Part shown: piece by piece, positions 24,743 to 33,688 of the stretch
Numbering within the stretch: position 1 is the stretch's first letter
How the letters are laid out: the number at the start of each line of letters is the position of its first letter
Assembly: GCA_021817785.1 (NCBI GenBank)
Contig: JAKAFY010000016.1
Location: 1-33,688, forward strand
DNA from: a bacterium
GTDB taxonomy: Bacteria > Patescibacteriota > Microgenomatia > UBA10105 > UBA927
Direction of reading: 5' to 3'
Length of the DNA stretch: 33,688 nucleotides
Made by a program: the position numbers and the translations under genes
The notes under the pieces: model-generated
Told to the model about the DNA's origin: nothing
Databases searched by the model: none
Seen by the model: the letters and a program-made list of their open reading frames with translations, nothing else

Positions 24743-25576
24743 TTATCCGCGGGGCGGAGGATCCGCAGGCTGGTTCCGCGCTGCCTGCGTAGCTGCACCC
24801 TGTTTTACGGGAGGCCGGAATTTTATCGCACGGAGCGCCAAAAAGAGCGGAATTTCCCTGCGGGTCCGGTTTTCCATTTTGGCGGCGCTGCCCGCGCTTT
24901 TTCTGTCGGATGCCCATTCTTCGATCGTGTCGATGACAAAGCCATTGGTCTTGAGCATGGCGGCATAATCGCTTAACGGGAAATGGTATGACCAGGTGAC
25001 GGTGGAATTCTGCTTCCCGGGATGCATGGTTATCGGAATTTCGAGCGGGGAAAGGTATCGGTTTATCCGGCGGTACTGCAGTTTATTGGTTTCATCTATG
25101 CCCCATGAAGACTGGCGGGGGATGCGGAAACACGGGTGATTGAGGACGATGACGAGCATGCCGTTGGGTACCATGTGTCCCGCGATATTCTGAAATACCC
25201 CGAACGGGTCTTTCATGTTCTGCAGGGAAAGAATGAGTGCCGCATGGGTAAAGTCCGTGTCGATCGTCAGCGGTCTGGTGGCGTCTGCGACCATATAGGT
25301 ATGAAGCGGCGTATGGTCTTCGCGTGCGGCCTGTTCGATAAGCGACGGCGCGGCGTCTACGCCGAGATACGACACGGTTTTCGGAATGGCCCGTCCCAAT
25401 ACGCCGGTGCCGCAACCTACATCCAGCACCTTTGCCTTCGGAGAAAGCTGAAGAAGTTTCCGTGCTCCCGGGATGACGACGTGTTCATGGAAATAGTTTC
25501 CGGCGCCGCCGGTTGCTTCCTTATACCACTTGCTGTCGCGTTCCCACGAGGTTTTAGTCCGTGATTGTCTGTACAT
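24743..25576 (-). CDS. Class I SAM-dependent methyltransferase
   Basis: AKVLDVGCGTGVLGRAIP motif I, YLGVDAAPSLIEQA, LVIVLNHPCFRIPRQSSW. Confidence 0.92.
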   Translation of the reverse strand: MYRQSRTKTSWERDSKWYKEATGGAGNYFHEHVVIPGARKLLQLSPKAKVLDVGCGTGVLGRAIPKTVSYLGVDAAPSLIEQAAREDHTPLHTYMVADATRPLTIDTDFTHAALILSLQNMKDPFGVFQNIAGHMVPNGMLVIVLNHPCFRIPRQSSWGIDETNKLQYRRINRYLSPLEIPITMHPGKQNSTVTWSYHFPLSDYAAMLKTNGFVIDTIEEWASDRKSAGSAAKMENRTRREIPLFLALRAIKFRPPVKQGAATQAARNQPADPPPRG

Positions 25577-25605
25577 AGGCGTATTGTATCAGATAATCAC
25601 CAAAA

Positions 25606-25632
25606 CCCCGCCCCGACATGATCGGGACGGGG
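25606..25632 (-). terminator. Rho-independent terminator of the minus-strand MacAB operon
   Basis: CCCCG-C-CCCGA / TCGGG-A-CGGGG stem (one mismatch), loop CATGA; followed on the minus strand by TTTTGG. Confidence 0.75.
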
Positions 25633-25664
25633 TATATGAGGTACGCGATTTTTCTATGACATGT

Positions 25665-26099
25665 TTACTTACCCGGTGTCGGTGATACTGTCCTTCGCAT
25701 TTCCTGCGGATTGATCTGGACGGATTGCGCGGTGACTGATCCGTCTGCATTCGTGACGCCAAAAGCGGCTATGGTAGTGCCGGTTTTGAGATCGTCTTTT
25801 GTGGCTGCGGTCGCCTGATTTATCTGGGTCGAGCCGGTGAGGAGCACAATTTTTGTGCTGCCGTCTGCTAATTTGACCGTGATGGATTGGGCATCGCTGC
25901 TCAGGATCTGCCCGGTGACCGGACGGTTGCCTCCCCGTGCGCCCGCTCCAAATGTGCCGCTACTCCCGAATCCGCGGTTACCCTGTCCGGCAAACCGGGA
26001 TGTGCCGGATGTGTTCCCCATGTATTTGCCGGCAAAAAATCCGCCGACGCCGAATACGAGGGCTACGACCAGGACAAGTACTGCTGTGTTTTGTTTCAT
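25665..26099 (-). CDS. DUF5666-like small exported/anchored protein
   Basis: N-terminal TM; TGQILSSDAQSITVKLADGSTKIVLLTGSTQINQATAATKDDLKTGTTIAAFG; AAAGGTGG RBS before ATG 26099. Confidence 0.7.
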   Translation of the reverse strand: MKQNTAVLVLVVALVFGVGGFFAGKYMGNTSGTSRFAGQGNRGFGSSGTFGAGARGGNRPVTGQILSSDAQSITVKLADGSTKIVLLTGSTQINQATAATKDDLKTGTTIAAFGVTNADGSVTAQSVQINPQEMRRTVSPTPGK

Positions 26100-26103
26100 G
26101 TTG

Positions 26104-26185
26104 TTATTCACCACCTTTCATAGAATGGTATTCGTACCGTAATGCCTCGATGGGCTGTAGGTGTCAGATGCTTTTTGGCAGGTCC
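26104..26185 (-). pseudogene. Degenerate C-terminal remnant of a second MacB-type permease
   Basis: Minus strand encodes LQPIEALRYEYHSMKGGE*, matching the adjacent permease C terminus MQPIEALRYE* with only synonymous third-base-type differences in the last 9 codons; upstream part (CCTGCCAAAAAGCATCT) is frameshifted. Confidence 0.7.
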
Positions 26186-26228
26186 GCCAGCCACGTGCAG
26201 GCTATCCAACGATACAGATAGTATCTGA

Positions 26229-27452
26229 TCATTCATATCTTAAAGCTTCTATGGGTTGCATCTCCGAGGCTTTGCGGGCAGGATACCACCCGAAGAGTAT
26301 GCCTATTGCCGCAGAGACAACGAATGCGAGTGCGATCGCGCTCGGGGAGACGATAAACAACGAACCAAGAAGCCGGGAAATGATGAACGACGTGAGTATC
26401 CCGAGCAGGATGCCAATCACCCCTCCGGTGAATGTGAGCATGATGGATTCGGCCAAAAATTGCGTCGTAATGGTGTTCTTTTTGGCGCCCAGCGCTTTCC
26501 GAAGTCCGATTTCCCGGGTACGTTCCGTTACGGTGACCAGCATGATATTCATAATCCCTATCCCTCCGACCAACAGGGAAATGGCCGCAATACCGGAAAG
26601 CAGGGATGTAAACATACCCGTCGTTGCATTTGCCGTATTTAAAATATCCTGTTGGGAAAATATTCTGAAATCCGCCTGCTCCGGGGTATTCAGTTTATGC
26701 CGGGCAAGCAGCAGGTAGCCTACCTCATTTTCCGCCTGCGTCATCATGTCGGAACTTTTTGCTTCCAGTGCGATGGAGTTTAAATAATCCACGCCCATAA
26801 GTTGTTTTTGCGCGGTAGACAGGGGAATGATAATGATGTCATCCTGATTTTGGAACCCCGAACCGCCTTTGGACGTGGTAATGCCGGCAATCGTATACGT
26901 CTGTCCGCTGATACGCAGCGTCTGGCCTATGGGAGTCGCTCCGTCGCCGAACAGATCCGTGACGACCTGGGGACCGATGACCGCGACTTTGGCAACGCTG
27001 TCTACATCCCGCTGGGTGATGAACGCGCCGGTTGCCATGGTTATTTTATGTACCGATGCATAGGCAGGTGTGGCGCCGATGATTTGGGTATTTGTGTTGT
27101 TGGTGCCGGTCGTTACCTGTTTTCTGCTTTGTACTTCCGGAGACACATTGAGGACGGACGTAACCTGCGGAGACGTCTCTATCGCTTTTGCATCCTCCAG
27201 CGTCAGCGTGGTGCCGCCTCCTATGGCTCCGCGTACCGCCCCGTTTTGTTGGGCAGACGGGCTGATGGTAAGCAAGTTCGCTCCGAGCGACTGGATTTGA
27301 TTCTGGATGGATTGTTGGGTGGCTTGTCCCAGTGATACGAGCGCGATGACGCTTCCGATACCGATGACGATACCCAGGATAGCCAGCCCTGTGCGCAGTT
27401 TATTGACGGCAAGCGTGCCGATGCTTTCCAACAACAGTTCAGTCAGTTCCAT
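26229..27452 (-). CDS. MacB-like ABC transporter permease
   Basis: MELTELLLESIGTLAVNKLRTGLAILGIVIGIGSVIALVSLG..GIGIMNIMLVTVTERTREIGLRKALGAKK.. FGWYPARKASEMQPIEALRYE. Confidence 0.93.
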   Translation of the reverse strand: MELTELLLESIGTLAVNKLRTGLAILGIVIGIGSVIALVSLGQATQQSIQNQIQSLGANLLTISPSAQQNGAVRGAIGGGTTLTLEDAKAIETSPQVTSVLNVSPEVQSRKQVTTGTNNTNTQIIGATPAYASVHKITMATGAFITQRDVDSVAKVAVIGPQVVTDLFGDGATPIGQTLRISGQTYTIAGITTSKGGSGFQNQDDIIIIPLSTAQKQLMGVDYLNSIALEAKSSDMMTQAENEVGYLLLARHKLNTPEQADFRIFSQQDILNTANATTGMFTSLLSGIAAISLLVGGIGIMNIMLVTVTERTREIGLRKALGAKKNTITTQFLAESIMLTFTGGVIGILLGILTSFIISRLLGSLFIVSPSAIALAFVVSAAIGILFGWYPARKASEMQPIEALRYE

Positions 27453-28170
27453 GGTGTAGTACCGCCTTTCGTTGTTTGTGTCCGCTGCTGTCGTCGACGA
27501 TGACGCCGTCGCGGACATGGATGATGCGTTTTGCGTGTTCTGCGATATCCGGCTCGTGGGTGATCATGACGATCGTATGGCCTTCGCTATTGAGTTTTTG
27601 GAATATCGCCATAATTTCTTCCGCCTGCGCTGATGCAATGTTTCCCGTCGGTTCATCGGCGAGAATGATTGCCGGGTTTAACGCCAATGCCCTGGCTATA
27701 GCTACCCGCTGTTGTTGTCCGCCGGAGATCTGGTTGGACGTATGATACATTCGGTTTCCGAGCCCCACCAGTTCCAGAAATTTCTTGGCGGTGTCTTCCC
27801 GTTCGGGCTTTGGTATGCCGGCATACATCATGGGTAATGTTACGTTTTTGAGAGCGGTCGTACGGGGAAGCAGGTTAAATGCCTGAAATACAAATCCTAT
27901 TTTTCTGTTGCGGATATCGGCCAAATCGTCTTCGGACAATCGCTCTACGTTTTCGCCGTCCAATATATATGTGCCGCTGGTCGGCAAATCCAAAGCTCCG
28001 AGTATATGCATGAGCGTGGATTTTCCGCTGCCGGACGGACCCATAATGGCGACAAATTCGCCTTTGCGTATCGTAAACGAGATATCCTGAAGGGCGACAG
28101 TTTCAATGTCTCCCATGCGGTAGACCTTCCGAAGATGGGAAACGTCAATGATCGACGGAGCACTTGGCAT
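27439..28170 (-). CDS. MacB/LolD-type ABC transporter ATP-binding protein
   Basis: IMGPSGSGKSTLMHILGALDLPTSG, QISGGQQQRVAIARALALNPAIILADEPTGN. Confidence 0.95.
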   Translation of the reverse strand: MPSAPSIIDVSHLRKVYRMGDIETVALQDISFTIRKGEFVAIMGPSGSGKSTLMHILGALDLPTSGTYILDGENVERLSEDDLADIRNRKIGFVFQAFNLLPRTTALKNVTLPMMYAGIPKPEREDTAKKFLELVGLGNRMYHTSNQISGGQQQRVAIARALALNPAIILADEPTGNIASAQAEEIMAIFQKLNSEGHTIVMITHEPDIAEHAKRIIHVRDGVIVDDSSGHKQRKAVLHHGTD

Positions 28171-28174
28171 AGGC

Positions 28175-29491
28175 TTAGCGTCCTCCTATGACCCGGACGG
28201 CACCTCCCCGGTTGCCACCGATAGCGCTGAATGGGGAAGTCCCGGTGGAGGAACCGGATGTGGCACCGGTCGTGATTGCCGATGTGACGACGGTATCGCC
28301 CTCATTGACGCCGGAGACGATTTCCGTATCCGCGCTGTCTGAAGCGCCGACCGTCACGTTTACCGGGGTCACTTTTCCGTTTTTCATGATCCTGACCGTC
28401 GTTTGCGTGCCGGAGGTCTGTACCGCCGAGTTTGGTACCAGGATGACATTATCTTTGACCGCCGTGATAATCGTCGCATCGACCGCCATATTGGGATACA
28501 CACCATCCGGTGCCGCATCAAAAACGATATATGCGGAATACGTGGTGACTCCCGAGGAAACCGTGCCGGTCGTGTCTATGGATACGATTTTTCCGGTGAA
28601 CGTCTGGTTGGGGAATGCGTCCATCGTAAGGGTTGCTTTATTGCCGACTTTTATTTTGGGCACGTCCACTTCGTTTATCGCCACGACGGCAGTCGGAGTC
28701 GCGCTTGTTTTTATATTTGCTATCCGTTGCGAGGTGGAATTGCCGGTAGAGCTGGTTTGGGCGGTGAGCACCGAACCGACCTGGAACGACAGTCCGCTGA
28801 TCGTGCCGGATATGGGCGCGTATATGGTCGGGGATGATTTCTGATAGGAGGCCCAGGAGCTGCTCAGCGCGGTTTGCGCCTGAGTTACTGCGGATTGCTG
28901 ATTTTTATATAGGGCTTCTGCCGCAAGCCAATCATCGTTGGTGGTAGAAAACTGCGTGAGTTGGCGGTTGCTGGTATTGGGGGAGCCGTCTCCGTTTTGA
29001 TACGTGGTGTTGGTCGCCAGGTTTACAAAATTATTCCATTTGGTAAACATCGTCGACTGGGTGGAATATAACGCAGCCTGCGCATTTGCCAACGCATTCT
29101 GTGCGCTCTGATAGGAAGCGAGTGCCTGGGTACTGCGCTGCTTTCCGTCCATATCCAAATCTACCTCGGCGATTTTGTCGCCGGATTTTACCGTATCGCC
29201 GTTTTTGACATACACTTTGCTGACGACCCCCGATGTCTGAGTAGTCACGTCCGCACTATTGGCACTCGAGACCGAGCCGGACGCCGTCACGGACACGACC
29301 AGCGTATCGCGGGTGGCTGTCGCCGTAAGATACTGTGTTTTGGCGCTTCCTGTTCCGGAAATTTTTGTCCATCCGAACCAAACCAGTGCGGCAAGGAGAA
29401 GAATGCTTCCGAATCGGATAAGCGGCGGGAGAGATAAAACGCGTTGGAAAAAATTCTGATGGACGGGAATACGTACAGGTTCTGATTTCAT
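28175..29491 (-). CDS. MacA-like HlyD-family periplasmic adaptor
   Basis: TM, ATRDTLVVSVTASGSVSSANSADVTTQTSGVVSKVYVKNGDTVKSGDKIAEVDL, APISGTISGLSFQVGSV. Confidence 0.9.
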   Translation of the reverse strand: MKSEPVRIPVHQNFFQRVLSLPPLIRFGSILLLAALVWFGWTKISGTGSAKTQYLTATATRDTLVVSVTASGSVSSANSADVTTQTSGVVSKVYVKNGDTVKSGDKIAEVDLDMDGKQRSTQALASYQSAQNALANAQAALYSTQSTMFTKWNNFVNLATNTTYQNGDGSPNTSNRQLTQFSTTNDDWLAAEALYKNQQSAVTQAQTALSSSWASYQKSSPTIYAPISGTISGLSFQVGSVLTAQTSSTGNSTSQRIANIKTSATPTAVVAINEVDVPKIKVGNKATLTMDAFPNQTFTGKIVSIDTTGTVSSGVTTYSAYIVFDAAPDGVYPNMAVDATIITAVKDNVILVPNSAVQTSGTQTTVRIMKNGKVTPVNVTVGASDSADTEIVSGVNEGDTVVTSAITTGATSGSSTGTSPFSAIGGNRGGAVRVIGGR

Positions 29492-29535
29492 ACCATGAAC
29501 TCTATACAGCCTACCTGAAAACCACCTGAAAATCA

Positions 29536-30582
29536 CTATGACAATGTCTGGCGCGATTGTTTCACCGGTAATTTTATGGTGAACGTGGATCCTTTTTTGG
29601 GTTCGCTAGTTGCGGTGATAGAGCCGGCGTGCAGTTCTGCGATGCGTTTGGCGATAGATAACCCCAATCCATACCCGTCGACGGTCTGCTTGCTCCGCGC
29701 GGTGTCGGCCCGGTAAAACCGGTCGAATATGTGCGGCAGGTCCTTTTCGGGAATGCCGATGCCATGGTCTCGCACAGCGATGAGTACGGTGCCGTCGCTT
29801 TGTTTGGCGGACACGCTGATGTCGGAGTGTGCCGGGCTATATTTTATGGCATTATCCAGAAGAATGGTAAGCAAATCCGTGAGACTGTGTTCGTTTGCCT
29901 CGATGGAGGTAGCCGGCGTTTTATGGTCGATCGCAATATGTTTTTGTTTGGCCAGTCCCGCGACGTTTCGAACCGCCCGATCAACGACGGCAGACAGCTG
30001 CAGCGTGGTGCATTGCAGCACATTGGTCGGGGTCTGATACTGGGCAAGTTCGAGTAATGCATCGGATAATGACTGCAGTTTATCGACATCGCTGATGCTG
30101 TCTTTCATCAGGGTCTTTGCCGTTGCGATCGTCAGTTTGGGGTCGCGGAGATTTACCTCGAGCGTGCTTTTGAGAGCCGTAAGCGGCGTACGCAGTTCAT
30201 GGGATGCGTCGGATATGAACCGATGCTGTTCATCGACCATATCGGAGATGGGTTTCAGTGTCCTGCCGGCCAGGAAATATCCCAGGCCGCCGGCTATGAC
30301 GAGCACGCCGATATTGATGGATGCCAGAAACAATATGAAGCGCTGTTCCTCCTCGCTGATTAATGCGTCGTCAAATACCGCCCTGGGCGGAATGGTATTG
30401 TCGTCGGTAAACGGGGTCAATCCGTTGGTTATTCCTCTTTGGATGCGAAGCCGCTGTATTCTGGCAAATCGGTCGACTTCTATAGAAAACATACGGTAAA
30501 TTACCGTACTGAAAGACAAGCTGACCACCATAATGATCAGGAGGTACCATGCGGTCAGTTTGAGCCGTGCAGAATGAAACAT
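29536..30582 (-). CDS. Sensor histidine kinase
   Basis: Two TMs, FISDASHELRTPLTALKSTLEV (H box), LLDNAIKYSP (N), VRDHGIGIPEKDLPHIFDRFYRAD, GYGLGLSIAKRI. Confidence 0.95.
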   Translation of the reverse strand: MFHSARLKLTAWYLLIIMVVSLSFSTVIYRMFSIEVDRFARIQRLRIQRGITNGLTPFTDDNTIPPRAVFDDALISEEEQRFILFLASINIGVLVIAGGLGYFLAGRTLKPISDMVDEQHRFISDASHELRTPLTALKSTLEVNLRDPKLTIATAKTLMKDSISDVDKLQSLSDALLELAQYQTPTNVLQCTTLQLSAVVDRAVRNVAGLAKQKHIAIDHKTPATSIEANEHSLTDLLTILLDNAIKYSPAHSDISVSAKQSDGTVLIAVRDHGIGIPEKDLPHIFDRFYRADTARSKQTVDGYGLGLSIAKRIAELHAGSITATSEPKKGSTFTIKLPVKQSRQTLS

Positions 30583-30586
30583 AGTG

Positions 30587-31258
30587 TTATCCCAGTTTAT
30601 ACCCGAATCCGCGCGCCGTATGTATAAGCGCTTTTGCGGAACTGAACGGGTGATCAATTTTATTTCTCAGATTGCGGATATAGACCTCTACGGTATTGGG
30701 TAGGATGTCGGACTCATAGTCCCATACGTGGGAGATAATTTGCTCTTTGGTAATCACGGTCCTGGGATGGCGCATGAGGTACTCGAGGAGCGCAAATTCT
30801 TTATTGGACAAACTGATGACGGTAGCACCGCGTTTCGTTTCGTATGTTTTTGTGTTGAGTTCGAGGTCGTCTATACGGAGGGTCTCGCTGAGCGCGTGTT
30901 TTGGGCGGCGGATGAGCGCACGCACCCGGGCAAGTAGTTCTTCAAATGAAAACGGCTTGGTCATATAGTCGTCCGCCCCGGAATCAAGCCCGCCGACTTT
31001 ATCCTGAATTTGCCCTTTGGCCGTGAGCATGAGGATAGGGGTGTGGATCTCTTTTGCGCGGAGTTCTTTGCAGATGTGTACGCCATCCATACCGGGCAAC
31101 AAAAGGTCCAGAAGTATGAGGTCGTAGTCTTCCGTGGAGGCAAGATCAAATCCGTCGATGCCGGTATATGCTACATCCACGGCGTATTTTTCCTGTTCGA
31201 GTCCTTTTTTGATCGAATTGGCTATCCGGTGTTCGTCTTCGACGACGAGAATTCTCAT
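30587..31258 (-). CDS. OmpR/PhoB-family response regulator
   Basis: MRILVVEDEHRIANSIKKGLEQE, DLILLDLLLPGMDG, KPFSFEELLARVRALIRR, winged-helix C terminus. Confidence 0.96.
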   Translation of the reverse strand: MRILVVEDEHRIANSIKKGLEQEKYAVDVAYTGIDGFDLASTEDYDLILLDLLLPGMDGVHICKELRAKEIHTPILMLTAKGQIQDKVGGLDSGADDYMTKPFSFEELLARVRALIRRPKHALSETLRIDDLELNTKTYETKRGATVISLSNKEFALLEYLMRHPRTVITKEQIISHVWDYESDILPNTVEVYIRNLRNKIDHPFSSAKALIHTARGFGYKLG

Positions 31259-31374
31259 GCTGTTATTATACTCCGTAAGCTGAAAACGGGCTGAAGATAT
31301 CTCTCTCCGTCAGGTTCGGTTGAATAAGTTATCTGGATATGGTGTGATAGAGAAGAGAAAGGCGGTGACTTTTT

Positions 31375-31581
31375 ATGAAGATGAAAATGAACTCGTTGGA
31401 TTGGGCAGCATGGGTATTTGTCGTCATCGGGGCAGTAAACTGGGGGTTGGTCGGCGCTTTTAAACTGGATTTGGTTATGACCGTATTCGGCACCAGTCCC
31501 GTACTGGTTCAGGTCATGTATATCCTCATCGGTTTGTCCGGTTTGTTTACGCTGTATAAGATGATAACGATGAAGAAGTGA
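31375..31581 (+). CDS. DUF378 small membrane protein
   Basis: WAAWVFVVIGAVNWGLVGAFKLDLV...YILIGLSGLFTLYKM. Confidence 0.85.
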   Translation: MKMKMNSLDWAAWVFVVIGAVNWGLVGAFKLDLVMTVFGTSPVLVQVMYILIGLSGLFTLYKMITMKK

Positions 31582-31605
31582 CAAGTGTGTGATACCATAC
31601 GTTTC

Positions 31606-32379
31606 ATGAAGAAGTTACTGGGTATATTCGCCCATCCTGATGACGAATCGTTCGCGGCAGGCGGGACGATCGCAAAATACGTAAAAGCGGGCTGGCAGGT
31701 GGATCTGGTGTGCGCGACGCACGGCAGTGTCGTCAAGCCGGGTGGAGAAGGAATCGCCAGGAGACAGATGCCCGTCGATATCCGTAAAAAGGAACTTGAA
31801 GCTGCCGCAGGAGTGCTCGGCGTTTCCTCCGTTTTATTTTTAGACTATACGGACGGCAGGCTGACCGCTGAAGCTCCGGGAGAGATAGAAGACAAGCTTA
31901 CGACGGCGCTTATGGAAGGAAAGCCTGACGTCGTCCTGACGATGGAAACGGCAGGGATGACGAATAATCCCGATCACACGAAAATGTCTCTGGCGGCGAC
32001 ATTTGCGTTCCAGCAATATGCCTTCGCGCGTCACGAAGAAAAAACGGATGTTGAAAATCCCCCAAAGCTGTATTACAGCTGCATGCCCGAAACGATCGTA
32101 CGGTATTTCGTAGCCAAAAAATATCTTCCTGCCGAATCATACGACAAGCCATGGGCGGGGGTGGAAGACAAGCGGATTACGACCATTATCGATATCAAAC
32201 GCGTTTCCGCCGTCAAACGCCGCGCATTGGAAGCACACGGAAGTCAAAACGAGCGCGTTGCACACTATCTCGGGATACCAAACAACCCGTTTCTGAATCA
32301 GGAATATTATATCGCCCGTATGGTAGGCACAGCGGAAGCATTTATGGGAAAACATGACCGCATATCCGACCGATTATGA
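31606..32379 (+). CDS. PIG-L/LmbE-family deacetylase
   Basis: LLGIFAHPDDESFAAGGTIAKYVKAGWQVDLVCATHG; AHPDDE signature. Confidence 0.94.
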   Translation: MKKLLGIFAHPDDESFAAGGTIAKYVKAGWQVDLVCATHGSVVKPGGEGIARRQMPVDIRKKELEAAAGVLGVSSVLFLDYTDGRLTAEAPGEIEDKLTTALMEGKPDVVLTMETAGMTNNPDHTKMSLAATFAFQQYAFARHEEKTDVENPPKLYYSCMPETIVRYFVAKKYLPAESYDKPWAGVEDKRITTIIDIKRVSAVKRRALEAHGSQNERVAHYLGIPNNPFLNQEYYIARMVGTAEAFMGKHDRISDRL

Positions 32380-33164
32380 AACTTATTATTTCCGATTTGC
32401 ATGCACGTATAGAACAAAAAGAAATCCTTCACGGTGTCGGGCTGGTTGTGCAGGCCGGTGAAGTGCACGCCATTATGGGGCCCAACGGCAGCGGAAAATC
32501 CACATTGTCGTCTGTGTTGCTTGGTCATCCGTCATATCACGCGCGGGGGGATATTACGCTGAATGGAAAAAATGTGCTGAACATGCCGACGGAAGAACGG
32601 GCGAAAGCCGGATTATTTCTGGCGTTTCAGTCTCCAATTGCCATAGCGGGCGTTACGGTCATGAATTTGCTCCGCGCGTCGTATCAGGTCCGTCACAGTG
32701 AAAAAACCCGGCCGGCCTCGATACAGAATCCGGTTCTCGCAAGGAGAAGCAGCGTCGGCGGCATGCCGATCGGGGAGTTTTCCGCTTTGGTCGCCGGGTA
32801 TGCCAAAAAACTCACGCTGGATGAAGCGTTATTGCGGCGCGGAATTCATGACGGATTTTCCGGCGGGGAGAAGAAAAAAATAGAAATGCTGCAGGCCCTG
32901 GTATTGCAACCCAAATTTGCCGTGTTCGACGAAATAGATACAGGACTCGACGTGGATGCGCTGAAAGCCGTGTCTACCGGCATAACGTTACTGCGGAAAC
33001 AGGGGACGGGGATTATCATCATCACTCACTACCAACGGATTCTGCGGTATATAAAACCGGACTATGTGCATGTACTGGTAGCCGGTCGCATCGTCAAAAC
33101 CGGTACGGCTACACTCGCAAAACAGATAGAACATTCAGGATACGCAGCATATACAAAAGACTGA
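32376..33164 (+). CDS. sufC: Fe-S cluster assembly ATPase SufC
   Basis: VHAIMGPNGSGKSTLSSVLLGHPSY, AGLFLAFQSPIAIAGVT, GFSGGEKKKIEMLQAL, FDEIDTGLDVDALK. Confidence 0.97.
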   Translation: MKLIISDLHARIEQKEILHGVGLVVQAGEVHAIMGPNGSGKSTLSSVLLGHPSYHARGDITLNGKNVLNMPTEERAKAGLFLAFQSPIAIAGVTVMNLLRASYQVRHSEKTRPASIQNPVLARRSSVGGMPIGEFSALVAGYAKKLTLDEALLRRGIHDGFSGGEKKKIEMLQALVLQPKFAVFDEIDTGLDVDALKAVSTGITLLRKQGTGIIIITHYQRILRYIKPDYVHVLVAGRIVKTGTATLAKQIEHSGYAAYTKD

Positions 33165-33197
33165 CGCCGTGCGTCATTTGTCTCTGTATTCTCCAAT

Positions 33198-33688
33198 ATG
33201 ACTACATCGCCGATCGTCGGAAATTACAAATACGGATTTCATAAACCGGATGCATACGTATACAAATCCGAAAAGGGATTATCGGAAGACGTTGTCCGGC
33301 AAATCAGCGGCCACAAATCAGAGCCCGCCTGGATGACCGAGATGCGTCTCAAAAGCCTGTCGTTGTTCGACAAAAAACCCATGCCGACGTGGGGCGCGGA
33401 CCTTTCCACGATTCATTTTGATGATATTTATTACTATTTAAAGCCCATACAGAACAAAGCAAATACCTGGGAAGACCTGCCGAAAGACATCAAGGATACC
33501 TATGACAAAATCGGCATACCGGAAGCGGAGAAAAAATTCCTTTCCGGGGTATCGGCTCAATACGAGTCCGAGGTGGTATACAAAAGCATCCAGTCCGCAC
33601 TTTCCAAAAAAGGAGTTATATTCCTGGACATGGATTCCGGGCTTCGGGAGTATCCCGATATCGTCAAACAGTATTTCGGCACGATAGA
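33198..33688 (+). CDS. sufB: Fe-S cluster assembly protein SufB, 3'-truncated by the window edge
   Basis: ATG 33198; SEPAWMTEMRLKSLSLF, W-G-DLS-I-FDDI-YY-KP, Y-KIGIPEAEKKFLSGVSAQYESEVVY. Confidence 0.93.
   Translation, partial: MTTSPIVGNYKYGFHKPDAYVYKSEKGLSEDVVRQISGHKSEPAWMTEMRLKSLSLFDKKPMPTWGADLSTIHFDDIYYYLKPIQNKANTWEDLPKDIKDTYDKIGIPEAEKKFLSGVSAQYESEVVYKSIQSALSKKGVIFLDMDSGLREYPDIVKQYFGTI

Noticed and set aside
26215-26227. CAGATAGTATCTG palindrome just after the MacB permease stop as a terminator
   Set aside because: Single-base loop and no U-tract; the convincing terminator of the operon is at 25606-25632.
1-33688. CRISPR array, IS element/transposase, integrase or prophage genes
   Set aside because: No regularly spaced repeats and no transposase, integrase or phage structural motifs seen in any ORF.

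Overview
The window looks like a compact chromosomal segment of a small-genome bacterium; a Patescibacteria/CPR-like origin is my guess, not proven. About 30 genes are packed tightly, most with recognisable families and fairly GC-rich. From left to right: a 5'-truncated malic enzyme, a dNK-like kinase, a FecR-domain protein, a GH18-like protein, an MFS transporter and uracil-DNA glycosylase. Next comes a visibly AT-rich block (about 5.7-10.85 kb) dominated by one 1538-aa SF1 helicase / PD-(D/E)XK nuclease fusion, a candidate single-gene defence island. It is followed by tRNA-Gln(CUG) with a GIY-YIG gene wedged between a broken 5' tRNA-Gln copy and the intact tRNA, and by two hairpins directly 3' of the tRNA. 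After that: a RecD/Dda-like helicase, EngB, an MFS exporter, DUF2127, a second GIY-YIG protein, a NiCoT transporter, an FTR1 permease, HxlR, DUF2079 and GT2. A mini Nqr/Rnf-like flavin electron-transfer cluster follows (FMN-binding protein, ApbE, NqrB/RnfD-FNR fusion), then a cupin, a DegT-like aminotransferase and a methyltransferase. An RR-HK-MacA-MacB-type operon with a DUF5666-like protein and a terminator comes next, then DUF378, a PIG-L deacetylase, SufC and partial SufB. The most interesting signals are the tRNA-Gln/GIY-YIG arrangement, the helicase-nuclease island, the apparently cytosolic-ApbE flavin cluster, the degenerate second MacB permease tail, and -10 boxes placed for leaderless starts or fused to upstream stop codons. 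No database search was possible; family calls come from motifs read in the translations.
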